This document shows positions 6,867 to 14,999 of a DNA stretch of 64,000 nt, in pieces. The notes beneath the pieces were generated by a model that saw nothing but the letters and a program-made list of their open reading frames with translations, ran no database searches and was not told the DNA's origin. Made by a program: the position numbers and the translations under genes. The stretch is from a virus, in IMG/VR virus record IMGVR_UViG_3300029922_000042, positions 1 to 64,000 of that record. One strand, written 5' to 3'. Within the stretch, counting starts at the first letter, position 1. Each line of letters starts with the position of its first letter.

Positions 6867-8978
6867 ATGGATAATAAAGATAATATTAACTTTTTAGAAG
6901 AAATTGCTAACTTTACTTTCATGAGTAAATATGCAAGGTATAACTCAATAGCTGAAAGAAGAGAAACTTGGGATGAGTGTGTAGATAGAGTAGAAAGTAT
7001 GCATCTTCAAAAGTTTAGGAAATTACCTAAAGAAGATTTGAATGAAATTAAACAAGCATTCAATTTAGTGAAAGAAAAAGGCCTCACACCATCAATGCGT
7101 TCTATGCAATTTGGTGGAAAAGCTATTCTTGCTCATAATAGTAGAATGTTTAATTGTGCTGTAAGACATATAGATAGTATTCGTTCATTTTCTGAATCTT
7201 TTTATTTACTATTGTGTGGTTGTGGTGTCGGGTTTGGTATCTCAGATTATTTTCTTAACAGGTTACCCAAATTAGTAAATGAAAAAGATAAGAACGGTAT
7301 TGTAATAACTTATGTAATCGAAGACACAATAGAAGGATGGGCAGACTCTATTGAAGCATTATTGAACTGTTATTTTAAGAACACTGCTTATACTGGTAGG
7401 AAGATTGTGTTTGACTATAGTAGGATTAGACCTGAAGGTACTCCATTAAAGACCGGCGGCGGCAAAGCTCCTGGTTATAAAGGATTAAAGCAAGCTCACA
7501 TAAAAGTTAAGAAACTACTAGATAAAATTATTGAAGAAAATAAGCAAATCAGTCTTAAAACTATTAATGCTTATGATATTTTAATGCATTGTGCTGATGC
7601 TGTATTAAGTGGAGGTATTAGAAGGTCAGCTTGTGCCATTATATTTGATAAAAACGACCAAGATTTGATTAATGCTAAAACATTATTTAAAGTAACTAGG
7701 TATAATAAATTTGATTTTGACAAGGATACTAATAAATATGAAGGAAAAGTTACTGTAGATGGAGAGAAGTATGAAGTTGTTATTGATAAGTTTGAATATG
7801 ATTTCTTAGTTAAGGATAATACAATTAGCTGGATACATATCGAACCTCAAAGAGCTAGAAGTAATAATAGTGTATTATTACTTAGAGCTAGTACTACGTT
7901 AGAAGAGTTTACAGATATAATTGAAAAGACTAAACAGTTTGGAGAGCCGGGGTTTGTTTGGGCGGACCACCCCCATCAATTATTTAACCCTTGTTTTGAG
8001 ATAGGGTTTATTCCGGTTACTGAAGATGGTAGATGTGGTGTTCAGTTTTGTAACTTAAGTTCAATTAATGGAGCTAAGGTTAAGAATAAACAAGACTTCT
8101 TAAATGCTGCTAAAGCTGCATCGATATTAGGTACTTTACAAGCTTCGTACACAGAAGATATGGTTTATTTATCTAGAGTAACTAAAGAACTTACAGAGAA
8201 AGAAGCTTTGTTAGGAGTGTCGATTACCGGGTTTATGGATTCACCAGATATTCTATTAACTGCTGAAATGTTACAAGAAGGCTCTAAATTAGTTGTTAAG
8301 ACTAATGAATTATGGGCTAAGAAGTTAGGTATTAATCCGGCTGCTAGATGTACTTGTGTTAAGCCAGAAGGAACTAACAGTATTGTATTAATGAGTGCTT
8401 CTGGTGCACATCCACATCATAGTAGAAAGTACTTTAGAAGGATTCAATGTAATAAACACGAACCAATCTATAAGTATTTTAAGAGTATAAACCCTCATAT
8501 GTGTGAGCCTAGCGTATGGAGTGCTAACAAGACAGATGATGTAGTTATGTTTCCTTTAAGTGTAGACGAAAATGCTATAGTTAAAGAAGATCTAACAGCA
8601 TTAAAGCATCTTGAATATATAAAGTTAATTCAGGAAAATTGGGTATTGCCAGGTAGTACCATACATAATGAGAAGAATATTACTCATAATGTATCTTGTA
8701 CTATTCAAGTAGCTGATGATGAATGGGAAGAAGTTACTAAATATATTTATAATAATAAGAAAAATTTTGCAGCGGTTTCCTTTCTAGCTAAGATTGGAGA
8801 CAAGTTATATAAACAAGCTCCTATGGAAAGTGTTTCTACTAAAGAAGATAAAGATAAATGGGATGATATAGTTAGTAATTTTAAGAAAGTAGATTATAAG
8901 AAACTTAAAGAAGAGGAAGATACTACTGCTTTAATGGCAGTTGCAGCATGTAGTGGTGGAAAATGTGATCTTTTATAA
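6867..8978 (+). CDS. nrdJ: Class II (adenosylcobalamin-dependent) ribonucleoside-triphosphate reductase
   Basis: This 703-residue protein resembles monomeric RTPR-type class II reductases (about 740 residues). Visible landmarks are NCAV (Cys97, first redox cysteine), GCGVGFG, GGIRRSA, NPCFEIGF (expected to carry the thiyl-radical cysteine) followed by FCNLSSIN, KPEGTNS, and a C-terminal CSGGKC pair spaced like the thiol-relay cysteines of RTPR. The enzyme reduces ribonucleotides to deoxyribonucleotides using a radical generated from coenzyme B12. It needs no oxygen and no separate radical subunit, so one phage gene is enough. It starts 3 bases after the deaminase stop. A homing endonuclease gene lies directly downstream. 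B12 dependence makes the structured RNA at 12.6 kb of interest as a possible B12 sensor. Confidence 0.9.
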   Translation: MDNKDNINFLEEIANFTFMSKYARYNSIAERRETWDECVDRVESMHLQKFRKLPKEDLNEIKQAFNLVKEKGLTPSMRSMQFGGKAILAHNSRMFNCAVRHIDSIRSFSESFYLLLCGCGVGFGISDYFLNRLPKLVNEKDKNGIVITYVIEDTIEGWADSIEALLNCYFKNTAYTGRKIVFDYSRIRPEGTPLKTGGGKAPGYKGLKQAHIKVKKLLDKIIEENKQISLKTINAYDILMHCADAVLSGGIRRSACAIIFDKNDQDLINAKTLFKVTRYNKFDFDKDTNKYEGKVTVDGEKYEVVIDKFEYDFLVKDNTISWIHIEPQRARSNNSVLLLRASTTLEEFTDIIEKTKQFGEPGFVWADHPHQLFNPCFEIGFIPVTEDGRCGVQFCNLSSINGAKVKNKQDFLNAAKAASILGTLQASYTEDMVYLSRVTKELTEKEALLGVSITGFMDSPDILLTAEMLQEGSKLVVKTNELWAKKLGINPAARCTCVKPEGTNSIVLMSASGAHPHHSRKYFRRIQCNKHEPIYKYFKSINPHMCEPSVWSANKTDDVVMFPLSVDENAIVKEDLTALKHLEYIKLIQENWVLPGSTIHNEKNITHNVSCTIQVADDEWEEVTKYIYNNKKNFAAVSFLAKIGDKLYKQAPMESVSTKEDKDKWDDIVSNFKKVDYKKLKEEEDTTALMAVAACSGGKCDLL

Positions 8979-9004
8979 TTAAAAACCATATATAACACTT
9001 AGCA

Positions 9005-9033
9005 TTGACATATTTTATGTTCTGTGATATATA
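9005..9033 (+). promoter_or_regulatory. Sigma70-type promoter of the HNH endonuclease gene
   Basis: TTGACA (9005-9010), 17 bases, TATATA (9028-9033). The predicted start of transcription is about 2 bases before the ATG at 9042, so the transcript would be nearly leaderless. Confidence 0.55.
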
Positions 9034-9041
9034 TGAGTTAT

Positions 9042-9746
9042 ATGACTAAACCTAATTTGATAGGTAAAATATTTGGTAAATTGACAGTTATTTCAAAAGC
9101 TGATGAACATAAATTTCATCAACAATATTGGAATTGTTTATGTAGTTGCGGTGTTACTACAATAACAACTTCAGCAAAGTTACTTAGTGGGCATACAAAA
9201 TCTTGTGGTTGTTTACACAGAAAAGATTTACTAGGTAAAAAATTTGGTAACTTAGAAGTAATTCGTTTTGATAAAGTAGTTATAGGAAATGCTTATTGGT
9301 TATGTAAATGTAATTGTGGACGTGAAGCTTCTATTAGAGGTAGTAGTTTAATTTCTAAACATACTACAACATGTGGTTGTACACATTTAGCAGGTCATAC
9401 CAATTGTTTATGGGGTGGTGTAGGGAATATTTCTGGAACGTATTGGTGTACAATGTGTGGAGGAGCTAAGCGCCGTGGTATCCCTGTTGAAATTACAAAA
9501 CAATATTTGTGGGATGTATTAGTTAAACAAAATTTTATATGTGCTCTATCTGGTGTTTTGTTGATACTAAATTCAAAAAATGGTTGTTATGATGGAAATG
9601 CTTCTATTGATAGAATTGATTCTTCCAAGGCTTATATTGAAGGAAATATACAATGGGTGCACAAATATGTAAATTTAATGAAATTAGATAAATCCTCAGA
9701 AGAATTTATAAGATGGTGTAAACTCGTAGCAGATAACAACAAATAA
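9042..9746 (+). CDS. HNH homing endonuclease with tandem zinc-binding repeats
   Basis: The start at 9042 (MTKPNL) is chosen because the -10 element ends at 9033; ATG 9033 and GTG 9024 are also in frame. Two repeats of the form GKxFGxLxVI...WxCxCxCG...CGC occupy roughly residues 6-60 and 64-115. This is a zinc/DNA-binding repeat common in phage homing endonucleases. An HNH-type catalytic part follows: CALSG, then ASIDRIDSSKAYIEGNIQWV near the C-terminus. Free-standing genes of this type spread by cutting homologous DNA that lacks them. It sits between the RNR and Nudix genes with its own promoter, like an insertion into the nucleotide-metabolism run. Confidence 0.82.
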   Translation: MTKPNLIGKIFGKLTVISKADEHKFHQQYWNCLCSCGVTTITTSAKLLSGHTKSCGCLHRKDLLGKKFGNLEVIRFDKVVIGNAYWLCKCNCGREASIRGSSLISKHTTTCGCTHLAGHTNCLWGGVGNISGTYWCTMCGGAKRRGIPVEITKQYLWDVLVKQNFICALSGVLLILNSKNGCYDGNASIDRIDSSKAYIEGNIQWVHKYVNLMKLDKSSEEFIRWCKLVADNNK

Positions 9747-9795
9747 TTATGAATTATGAATACATGTCAATTAGAACTTAAGAAGAAATAAATAT

Positions 9796-10236
9796 ATGAC
9801 CAAATATGTACTAGGGTTTTTGTTTTCTACTGATCTATCTAAGGTAGTACTCATTAGAAAACAGCAACCAGAATGGATGAGGGGATTATTGAATGGAGTA
9901 GGCGGTAAGGTCGAATCAAGAGAATTTCCTACCGATACTATGGTAAGAGAGTTTGAAGAGGAGGCTGGGGTTAAGATAATTGACTGGAAATATTACAGTA
10001 TTATGCTTGGTACCGATACTGATAATACTCCTTTTACAGTTTATTGTTATTATACAGTAACTGACCCAATTAACGTAAAAACTATGGAAGAAGAGGAAGT
10101 TGGAATCTTTGAAGTTAGTGAGGTAATAGCAGGGAAATTACCGATAATGAAGAATTTGCCTTGGTTGATCACAGCAGCTTTGGATTTTATCACTAATCCA
10201 AGGCCGCCAAGTTTTATAACTGCTAATTATGAATAG
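9796..10236 (+). CDS. Nudix hydrolase
   Basis: A 146-residue protein with a perfect Nudix box: G-x5-E-x7-REFEEEAGV, running from GKVESRE (around residue 36) to EEEAGV (around 58). The glutamates bind the metal for hydrolysis of a nucleoside diphosphate linked to another moiety. In this gene context, removal of damaged dNTPs (MutT-like) or dNTP-pool control is likely; the exact substrate is unknown. Its 3' end overlaps the start of the next gene by 8 bases, so translation is coupled. Confidence 0.85.
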   Translation: MTKYVLGFLFSTDLSKVVLIRKQQPEWMRGLLNGVGGKVESREFPTDTMVREFEEEAGVKIIDWKYYSIMLGTDTDNTPFTVYCYYTVTDPINVKTMEEEEVGIFEVSEVIAGKLPIMKNLPWLITAALDFITNPRPPSFITANYE

Positions 10237-10498
10237 CTTAGAACAAAGTAAATTAGACAAAATTAAACTAGAAATACATCAGGGTTTACTACCATTTATA
10301 GGAGAATTTAATACTGAATCATTGAGAGAATCAATAGAAGGATTTTTACGAGTATTACAGGAAGAATTTAATAAATGTAATGCTAATAATGATACTATAA
10401 TCACTATTGTTCCAGATACTAGTGATTCAAATATAATTAATATAAGTATGTCTTTAACCTATCATAGACCAATAAATAATATAACAATTTACAACTAA
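10229..10498 (+). CDS. Unknown 89-residue protein
   Basis: I do not recognise this family. The N-terminal half is charged and helical (EQSKLDKIKLEIHQG; ESIEGFLRVLQEEFNK), and the C-terminal half is beta-like with alternating hydrophobics (TIITIVP, NIINISMSL, NNITIYN). It overlaps the Nudix gene at its start and the thymidylate kinase at its stop (TAATG), so it is embedded in the nucleotide-metabolism operon. It may be an accessory or structural protein expressed with these enzymes. Confidence 0.65.
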   Translation: MNSLEQSKLDKIKLEIHQGLLPFIGEFNTESLRESIEGFLRVLQEEFNKCNANNDTIITIVPDTSDSNIINISMSLTYHRPINNITIYN

Positions 10499-11199
10499 TG
10501 AATAACATACCGATTATTGGTGAGAAGAGAGGTTTCCTTATTATAGCAGAAGGCGCAGATGCTTCGGGTAAGGATATGCATGTAGACCTGCTTAGACAGG
10601 CTTTAAACAAGACTGGATTTAGTGTGAAGACGTTTAGATCACCGGGTAGTACAGAATTAGGTGAGAAAATTAGAGAGATATTTAAATCTAGCAATACACC
10701 AATCTGTCCTGAAGCAGAATTGTTACTTATGACTGCTTCTTTCGCACAACTAGTTAAAGATGCTATAAAACCTGCACTACAAGAAGGTAATATAGTTATC
10801 TGTAATAGGTTTTATTGGTCCACGATTATTTATCAAGGATTCGGAAAGTTTGTAGATAAAGATATTATATCCGCTAATCTACATTTTGTGCTTAATGGTT
10901 TGGTTCCAGATTTAACCTTAGTCTTGCATACTACTGATGAAGAGACGGCTAGAAGAATATCAGAAAGAAAGACTACTGATAGATTTGAGTCTGAAAGTAA
11001 AGAATATCATGCCAGAATAAAGCAAGGTTTTGAATGGTTAATGAGTTTACAAGAAGCTAGTAAGGGAGCTATCATACCAATTGATAGCTCTGGTAGTATA
11101 GAAGACACACATAATGAGATATTTAGATGTGTAGCATTTAAAATAGGACAGTTAAAAGAAGGTACAATAGAAGTGGATTTAGCTAAAAAGATTATTTAA
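10498..11199 (+). CDS. tmk: Thymidylate kinase
   Basis: A 233-residue protein with the P-loop EGADASGKD (18-26), followed by the usual basic and hydrophobic helix. FRSPGST fits the dTMP-binding segment. CNRFYWSTIIYQG takes the place of the DRY-type motif, with an altered first residue (Asn for Asp), and a LID-like segment is rich in Arg (ARRISERKTTDRF). It phosphorylates dTMP to dTDP, downstream of ThyX in the same gene run. The start codon overlaps the upstream stop (TAATG). Confidence is good for the kinase family and slightly lower for strict dTMP specificity. Confidence 0.82.
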   Translation: MNNIPIIGEKRGFLIIAEGADASGKDMHVDLLRQALNKTGFSVKTFRSPGSTELGEKIREIFKSSNTPICPEAELLLMTASFAQLVKDAIKPALQEGNIVICNRFYWSTIIYQGFGKFVDKDIISANLHFVLNGLVPDLTLVLHTTDEETARRISERKTTDRFESESKEYHARIKQGFEWLMSLQEASKGAIIPIDSSGSIEDTHNEIFRCVAFKIGQLKEGTIEVDLAKKII

Positions 11200-11203
11200 A
11201 TTT

Positions 11204-11413
11204 ATGGGAAAACAACACTTAGACAATATAAAGATAGTAAAATCAAAAGAAGCAGAACTAAAAAGAGACAAGTTTATTAAAGAAACTGAAGGTAATCATG
11301 CTAGAGTGGAAGATGGAAGAAAAACTGAAGTTACCAAAGCTAGATTATCTGATAAAGAAGTTAGTGAGCAGAATAAAGTTACTGAGAACTGGGTTAACCA
11401 ATACATTAAATGA
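11204..11413 (+). CDS. Small Lys/Glu-rich protein, unknown
   Basis: A 69-residue, very hydrophilic protein with alternating Lys, Glu and Asp and no clear hydrophobic core. It is probably helical or disordered. It lies between tmk and thyX, and its stop overlaps the thyX start (ATGA). No motif is recognised. The tight coupling to ThyX suggests co-expression; a partner role is only a guess. Confidence 0.55.
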   Translation: MGKQHLDNIKIVKSKEAELKRDKFIKETEGNHARVEDGRKTEVTKARLSDKEVSEQNKVTENWVNQYIK

Positions 11414-12183
11414 ATAAAGGAGAGACAATTAACGTTTTAGATCACGGATTTGTAAGATTAATTGATTGGATGGGTAATGATGAACGTATTTGTGAAGCTG
11501 CTAGAATAAGCTATAAAGCACCTAGTAAAGGAATAGAAGGTGACCGTAAACTGATTCAATATCTTTATAAAAATAGGCATACTAGTCCGTTTGAGATGGT
11601 AAAGATTACATTAAATATCAAGTTACCTCTATTTGTTATGCGTCAATATGTTCGTCATAGGATGCAGAATTTAAATGAAGTTAGTGCTAGATATACAGAA
11701 TTACCTAATGAGTTTTATATTCCTTCTAGTTGGAGAGTGCAAGATACTAAAAATAAACAAGGAAGTTTAGTTACTGGAGGTATGGATAACCAAGGTAATC
11801 TTATTGATGATAAATGGAATCCAATTGTAGAACACTATAATCATATTCCAACTATAGAAGAAAATTATAGTAGAATAGATGTAACAGCTACAGAAGCATT
11901 AATAAAACATTGTCACTATTCTTATGAGTTATATCAATCAATGTTGGCGCAAGGTATAGCTAGAGAGATGGCTAGGATGGTATTGCCTGTTAATATTTAT
12001 ACAGAAATATATGCTTGCTGGGATTTAAAGAATCTACTTCACTTTATTACGTTAAGAGAAGATAGTCACGCTCAAGCAGAAATTCAGGAGTATGGTAAAG
12101 CTATTAAATTAATATGTCAGGATAAGTTTCCTTTAGTAATGGAAGCTTATGAAAAATATAAGTGGGTAGTTTTTGAGTCATAG
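11410..12183 (+). CDS. thyX: Flavin-dependent thymidylate synthase ThyX
   Basis: A 257-residue protein with the ThyX signature RHR-x7-S: RHRMQNLNEVSARY at residues 82-95. Other family features are HTSPFEMV near residue 57 and the C-terminal DSHAQAEIQEYG segment. ThyX methylates dUMP to dTMP using methylene-tetrahydrofolate as carbon donor and reduced FAD as hydride donor. It completes the route dCMP to dUMP to dTMP to dTDP encoded here. The gene ends the operon: a strong hairpin follows the stop. Confidence 0.93.
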   Translation: MNKGETINVLDHGFVRLIDWMGNDERICEAARISYKAPSKGIEGDRKLIQYLYKNRHTSPFEMVKITLNIKLPLFVMRQYVRHRMQNLNEVSARYTELPNEFYIPSSWRVQDTKNKQGSLVTGGMDNQGNLIDDKWNPIVEHYNHIPTIEENYSRIDVTATEALIKHCHYSYELYQSMLAQGIAREMARMVLPVNIYTEIYACWDLKNLLHFITLREDSHAQAEIQEYGKAIKLICQDKFPLVMEAYEKYKWVVFES

Positions 12184-12196
12184 CTAAAGAAAAGGG

Positions 12197-12229
12197 TGCT
12201 GAGGTTAGGTATTTAACCCAACCTCAGCA
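12197..12229 (+). terminator. Strong hairpin after thyX
   Basis: TGCTGAGGTT (12197-12206) pairs perfectly with AACCTCAGCA (12220-12229). The tract after it is only modestly T-rich (TCTTGTTATT). It also overlaps the 3' end of a possible minus-strand small ORF, so it may work in both directions. Confidence 0.6.
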
Positions 12230-12338
12230 TCTTGTTATTCGTATAACCCGATCGGGTAGGGAGTAGCAGGTCAGAGAAGGTGATAACGGTAAATACGAAA
12301 GCCAACGCCAGTACCATCATAATAAGTTCGTGTATCAT
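12213..12338 (-). CDS. Possible 41-residue small hydrophobic protein
   Basis: A minus-strand ORF starts at an ATG (complement of 12336-12338) and ends at TAA (12213-12215). The N-terminal two-thirds is hydrophobic (LIMMVLALAFVFTVITF) and could span a membrane; the tail is polar. Upstream on that strand is an A-rich leader (ATTAAAAATTAAACTT) like those before most genes here. It would be the only minus-strand gene in this stretch, and its coding sequence is richer in G+C than its neighbours. It could equally be part of a structured non-coding region. Confidence 0.3.
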   Translation of the reverse strand: MIHELIMMVLALAFVFTVITFSDLLLPTRSGYTNNKMLRLG

Positions 12339-12424
12339 AAGTTTAATTTTTAATGTTGCGGTTGTGGTTAAGAACTACTAATCATTTTATTATACCTTAA
12401 AATATGATAAATATGATGTAGGGT

Positions 12425-12535
12425 CCCCCTCCCTCCCCTCTACCTAACTTAAACTTAAATAGGGTATAATAATTTGAATAACATAAACATTATTCGGAAA
12501 TTTTTACTTATCTATCATACCCCCTCCCCTCCACC
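12425..12535. other. Two C-rich tracts in an otherwise AT-rich intergenic region
   Basis: Runs of three to five C separated by single T occupy 12425-12440 and 12520-12532. The minus strand is correspondingly G-rich and could form G-quadruplexes. A TATAAT (12464-12469) lies between them. No coding sequence is evident in 12340-12600. Confidence 0.45.
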
Positions 12536-12555
12536 AGAATTTTGATTAATTATGG

Positions 12556-12571
12556 TATGATAACTTGATTA
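12556..12571 (+). repeat. 16-bp sequence repeated upstream of two transcripts (copy 2)
   Basis: Identical to 6005-6020 (TATGATAACTTGATTA). It lies about 45 bases upstream of the structured RNA segment. Confidence 0.4.
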
Positions 12572-12599
12572 GGAGTTTTATAGCTTTTAGTCAAATTTG

Positions 12600-12830
12600 A
12601 ATTTCCCACTATAATCCTGGCTACAGTCGGTGCAAATCCGAGGCTTGGACAAAGTGGATATGGCCAAAAGCCCGTTGTTCGTCCGCAAAGTAGCTTAGGA
12701 GGTGACATCTCTTGAGCCAGGGTGACGAATAATGTATCTCTATAGGGAGGGGATTGCGGAAATCTGGCAGAGCGTCAATCTCTGTTACCCAGAATGTATT
12801 GTAGGGTTGATCACCTTATTTACTGATTTC
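12600..12830 (+). ncRNA. Structured RNA, possible cobalamin-type riboswitch
   Basis: This segment has no ORF and is higher in G+C than its surroundings. A long-range stem pairs CCTGGCT (12616-12622) with AGCCAGG (12715-12721). Inside it is TCGG-TGCAAAT-CCGA (12627-12641), which resembles the conserved GGTGcaAATCC hairpin of cobalamin riboswitches. GTCCGCAAAGT and GAGCCAGGGTGAC then loosely recall the CCGCAACTGT segment and the B12 box. A further hairpin is CAGAG/CTCTG near 12768-12784. The class II RNR of this phage needs B12, so a B12-sensing leader would make sense. However, the box sequences are divergent and I cannot score them. It may instead be an unrelated structured phage RNA. Confidence 0.4.
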
Positions 12831-12831
12831 A

Positions 12832-12919
12832 CCACCTCCCTGTTTAATTTCAGTTGCCTTGTTGTGTTGATTGGTCAGAGAAGAGGTGGCTTGAATCTTA
12901 ATTGATTTGGGCCACCTCT
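12832..12919 (+). promoter_or_regulatory. Two mutually exclusive hairpins (switch-like expression platform)
   Basis: AGAGGTGGC (12882-12890) pairs perfectly with GCCACCTCT (12911-12919), forming a terminator-like stem before the gene at 12958. The same GAGGTGG can pair instead with CCACCTC at 12832-12838. The two pairings exclude each other, as in riboswitch or attenuator platforms. Confidence 0.5.
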
Positions 12920-12957
12920 ACTTAAATTCTAAACATACTTAAACTCAATTTTTAGCT

Positions 12958-13521
12958 ATGAACATTAACTGTGAAATAAAAGACGATATAATCTTAATAG
13001 GTACCAAGGTATACATTCCCAGACCTGTTTTTGGAACTGTAGATGAAGATGAAGTTATTGGTTACTATGGTGTATTAACTAAAGAAGGGGAGCAATATGT
13101 ATTAACCCCTACTGACTATGTTTTAAACACTATAAACTTGGACAAGGAAGGTCTAAATTCTGGATGGAAAGCTAGTCAGTTTTTTCTTAGCTATGATGAG
13201 GCTAAAGCTCAGGCAGTGGAATATTTAGTTGATGCTAGTCAAACTGAATGGTTTAAAGCTATAGGATTAAACCAAGATTCTGATAGGTTATACTATGATG
13301 AAAATTGTGAGTTAGCTCCTTGTTGTAACACTATAAGTAATATCAGGAATATTCTTTTTGATGTTTGTAAAGAAGGATGTATTACTGGAGTTGCTAGACT
13401 AGAGTTAATTGAATTACTGGAATCTCATGAATGCTGTGAACCTAAACCTATATTAGACAGTCTTTTGAGACAACTGAAGATAAAATGGAATGACAAAGCT
13501 CCATTTGTAGAATTGCTATAA
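12958..13521 (+). CDS. Unknown 187-residue protein downstream of the structured RNA
   Basis: I do not recognise this family. The N-terminal part looks beta-rich (DDIILIGTKVYIPRPVFG; VIGYYGVLTKEG). The C-terminal half contains several cysteines in close pairs (APCCNT, DVCKEGC, HECCEP), which could bind a metal or form disulphides. It is a single gene between the structured leader RNA and a strong terminator, so its expression may be controlled by the leader. If the leader senses cobalamin, a role in cobalamin use or uptake is conceivable, but no such motif is seen. Confidence 0.65.
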   Translation: MNINCEIKDDIILIGTKVYIPRPVFGTVDEDEVIGYYGVLTKEGEQYVLTPTDYVLNTINLDKEGLNSGWKASQFFLSYDEAKAQAVEYLVDASQTEWFKAIGLNQDSDRLYYDENCELAPCCNTISNIRNILFDVCKEGCITGVARLELIELLESHECCEPKPILDSLLRQLKIKWNDKAPFVELL

Positions 13522-13529
13522 ATTAAAAT

Positions 13530-13556
13530 CCCTGCCAAAGTTATTATTTGGCAGGG
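13530..13556. terminator. Bidirectional terminator between convergent genes
   Basis: CCCTGCCAAA (13530-13539) pairs perfectly with TTTGGCAGGG (13547-13556) around a 7-base loop. It lies between the plus-strand gene ending at 13521 and the minus-strand gene ending at 13600. Confidence 0.75.
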
Positions 13557-13599
13557 ACTATACATATAATTAAAAAGGTGGTCCTTGCCGAATAATAAT

Positions 13600-14904
13600 T
13601 TATTTCTCCACCCTATTTATCGGATTAAACGCATAAATCACGTTTATTAGGTAGTTTCTATAATTAGGCGATACGTTAGGAGGTGTCATACCACTATCCA
13701 GCATAATATCAGATAGTTCTTTTAACAAAGTATGATGATTCAGAAAAGCCTTCCTCTTTATCTTGAAAGCTGCGGTTTCTCCTTCCTTAATAACTAGTCC
13801 AAATTGATAATAAACATCATTTTCTTTCTTTATCTTGGTTAAATCTAGAGCGAAGTTACTATATTCAATCAGATTCTTACCTGACTGATAATAGTAACGG
13901 TCATTGTTTCTAGTAAATCTGGTTCCGCTAATACTGACTTCACTAGTCTTTGATGACAACCAATATTTCTTTAGATCGGTCTTGGTTACTTGTTCCAGTT
14001 CACCTAATTGAGTTATGGTCAAATTCCCTAAACAACCTTTTAATTGTTCAGCCAGATTTTGTGATTTAATCAAGGTTAGAGGATTTACATTGGTAGCTAA
14101 ATTACTTTGATTACTCCAAATCTCGATACATTGCGTTGGTTGTAGTGAATGATGTAGTGTAAGCTTCTTATCTCCAACCCAATTAACTATCTTATTAGAC
14201 CAGGTACATCCCTCATTAGTTAACAAGTCCCTGATACTACCTACTATATTAGTACCTAGTTTACCATACCAACCAGGCCCATCAGTTTGGAAAATCATCT
14301 CATTTATAGACATATCACATATCTCAAATATCTCCAAAGTTGCAATCTTGTAGTTAGGTGCGAAATAGGTCGGTACTAACAATTTATTAGCATGTCTATT
14401 ATGCAGTTTAAGACTGGCAAAGTCTCTACTATTTATCATCTTATAAGTTAACAATCCTACTCCAGTATTGATAAATTGAGTCATCCCTAACTCATTTAAC
14501 AGTTCATTTAATTTATAGTTTCTTCCTTTATAAGTTATCAAGTTCTCTAATGCACACATTCTACTATACTTCCACAATTTCTCATTAGTTCTTAATTGTG
14601 TATAATCATTAACAATACCGGCTTCTATATATTCTGCATACTTGGCTGGTACTTCCAACAAGTCTGGATGCTCCTTGATATAATAACGATAGCATCTACT
14701 CATCAATAACAAGTCATCATTCCTAATCTCTTTAGGTTGATTATAAGCGAATAAATCAATGGCATTAAATGTCATTTGCTCATCTTTTGAAAGGGCATAC
14801 CATCCTAGATTTGGTAGTTTTCTATACATTTTAGGAACCTCCCAGCCGAAATGAGCCACAGCTGAAGGTAAATGTACTTTACTACATAAAGATTTGACAT
14901 CCAT
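13600..14904 (-). CDS. Unknown 434-residue protein
   Basis: I do not recognise this protein. It has no signal peptide or clear membrane segment. The composition is that of a soluble globular protein, with several aromatic-rich stretches (HFGWEVPKMYRKLPNLGWY near the N-terminus). It is a single minus-strand gene flanked by a bidirectional terminator and by a divergent gene with its own promoter at 15000. A phage enzyme with a nucleotide-binding or RNA-interacting role is possible, but no P-loop, toprim or metal-binding motif stands out. Confidence 0.6.
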   Translation of the reverse strand: MDVKSLCSKVHLPSAVAHFGWEVPKMYRKLPNLGWYALSKDEQMTFNAIDLFAYNQPKEIRNDDLLLMSRCYRYYIKEHPDLLEVPAKYAEYIEAGIVNDYTQLRTNEKLWKYSRMCALENLITYKGRNYKLNELLNELGMTQFINTGVGLLTYKMINSRDFASLKLHNRHANKLLVPTYFAPNYKIATLEIFEICDMSINEMIFQTDGPGWYGKLGTNIVGSIRDLLTNEGCTWSNKIVNWVGDKKLTLHHSLQPTQCIEIWSNQSNLATNVNPLTLIKSQNLAEQLKGCLGNLTITQLGELEQVTKTDLKKYWLSSKTSEVSISGTRFTRNNDRYYYQSGKNLIEYSNFALDLTKIKKENDVYYQFGLVIKEGETAAFKIKRKAFLNHHTLLKELSDIMLDSGMTPPNVSPNYRNYLINVIYAFNPINRVEK

Positions 14905-14965
14905 ATTAACAAGTAAGTATAGTCTTGTACTTGTATCAGGTCAACCATATTACTATTAATTTGAC

Positions 14966-14993
14966 TTGTTGATATAATAGATATTGCTATAAT
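14966..14993 (+). promoter_or_regulatory. Promoter with consensus -10, start codon at predicted +1
   Basis: TATAAT (14988-14993) is preceded by TTGTTG (14966-14971) at 16 bases, and a further TTGACT starts at 14961. The ATG at 15000 begins 6 bases after the -10, as at 5721 and 52201. Confidence 0.5.
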
Positions 14994-14999
14994 AGAAAT

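Noticed and set aside
12720-12794. A tRNA from AGGGTGA to TTACCCA with a T-arm-like CAGAG/CTCTG stem
   Set aside because: Length and ends fit, but no D-arm or anticodon arm can be folded; it is better seen as part of the structured RNA.
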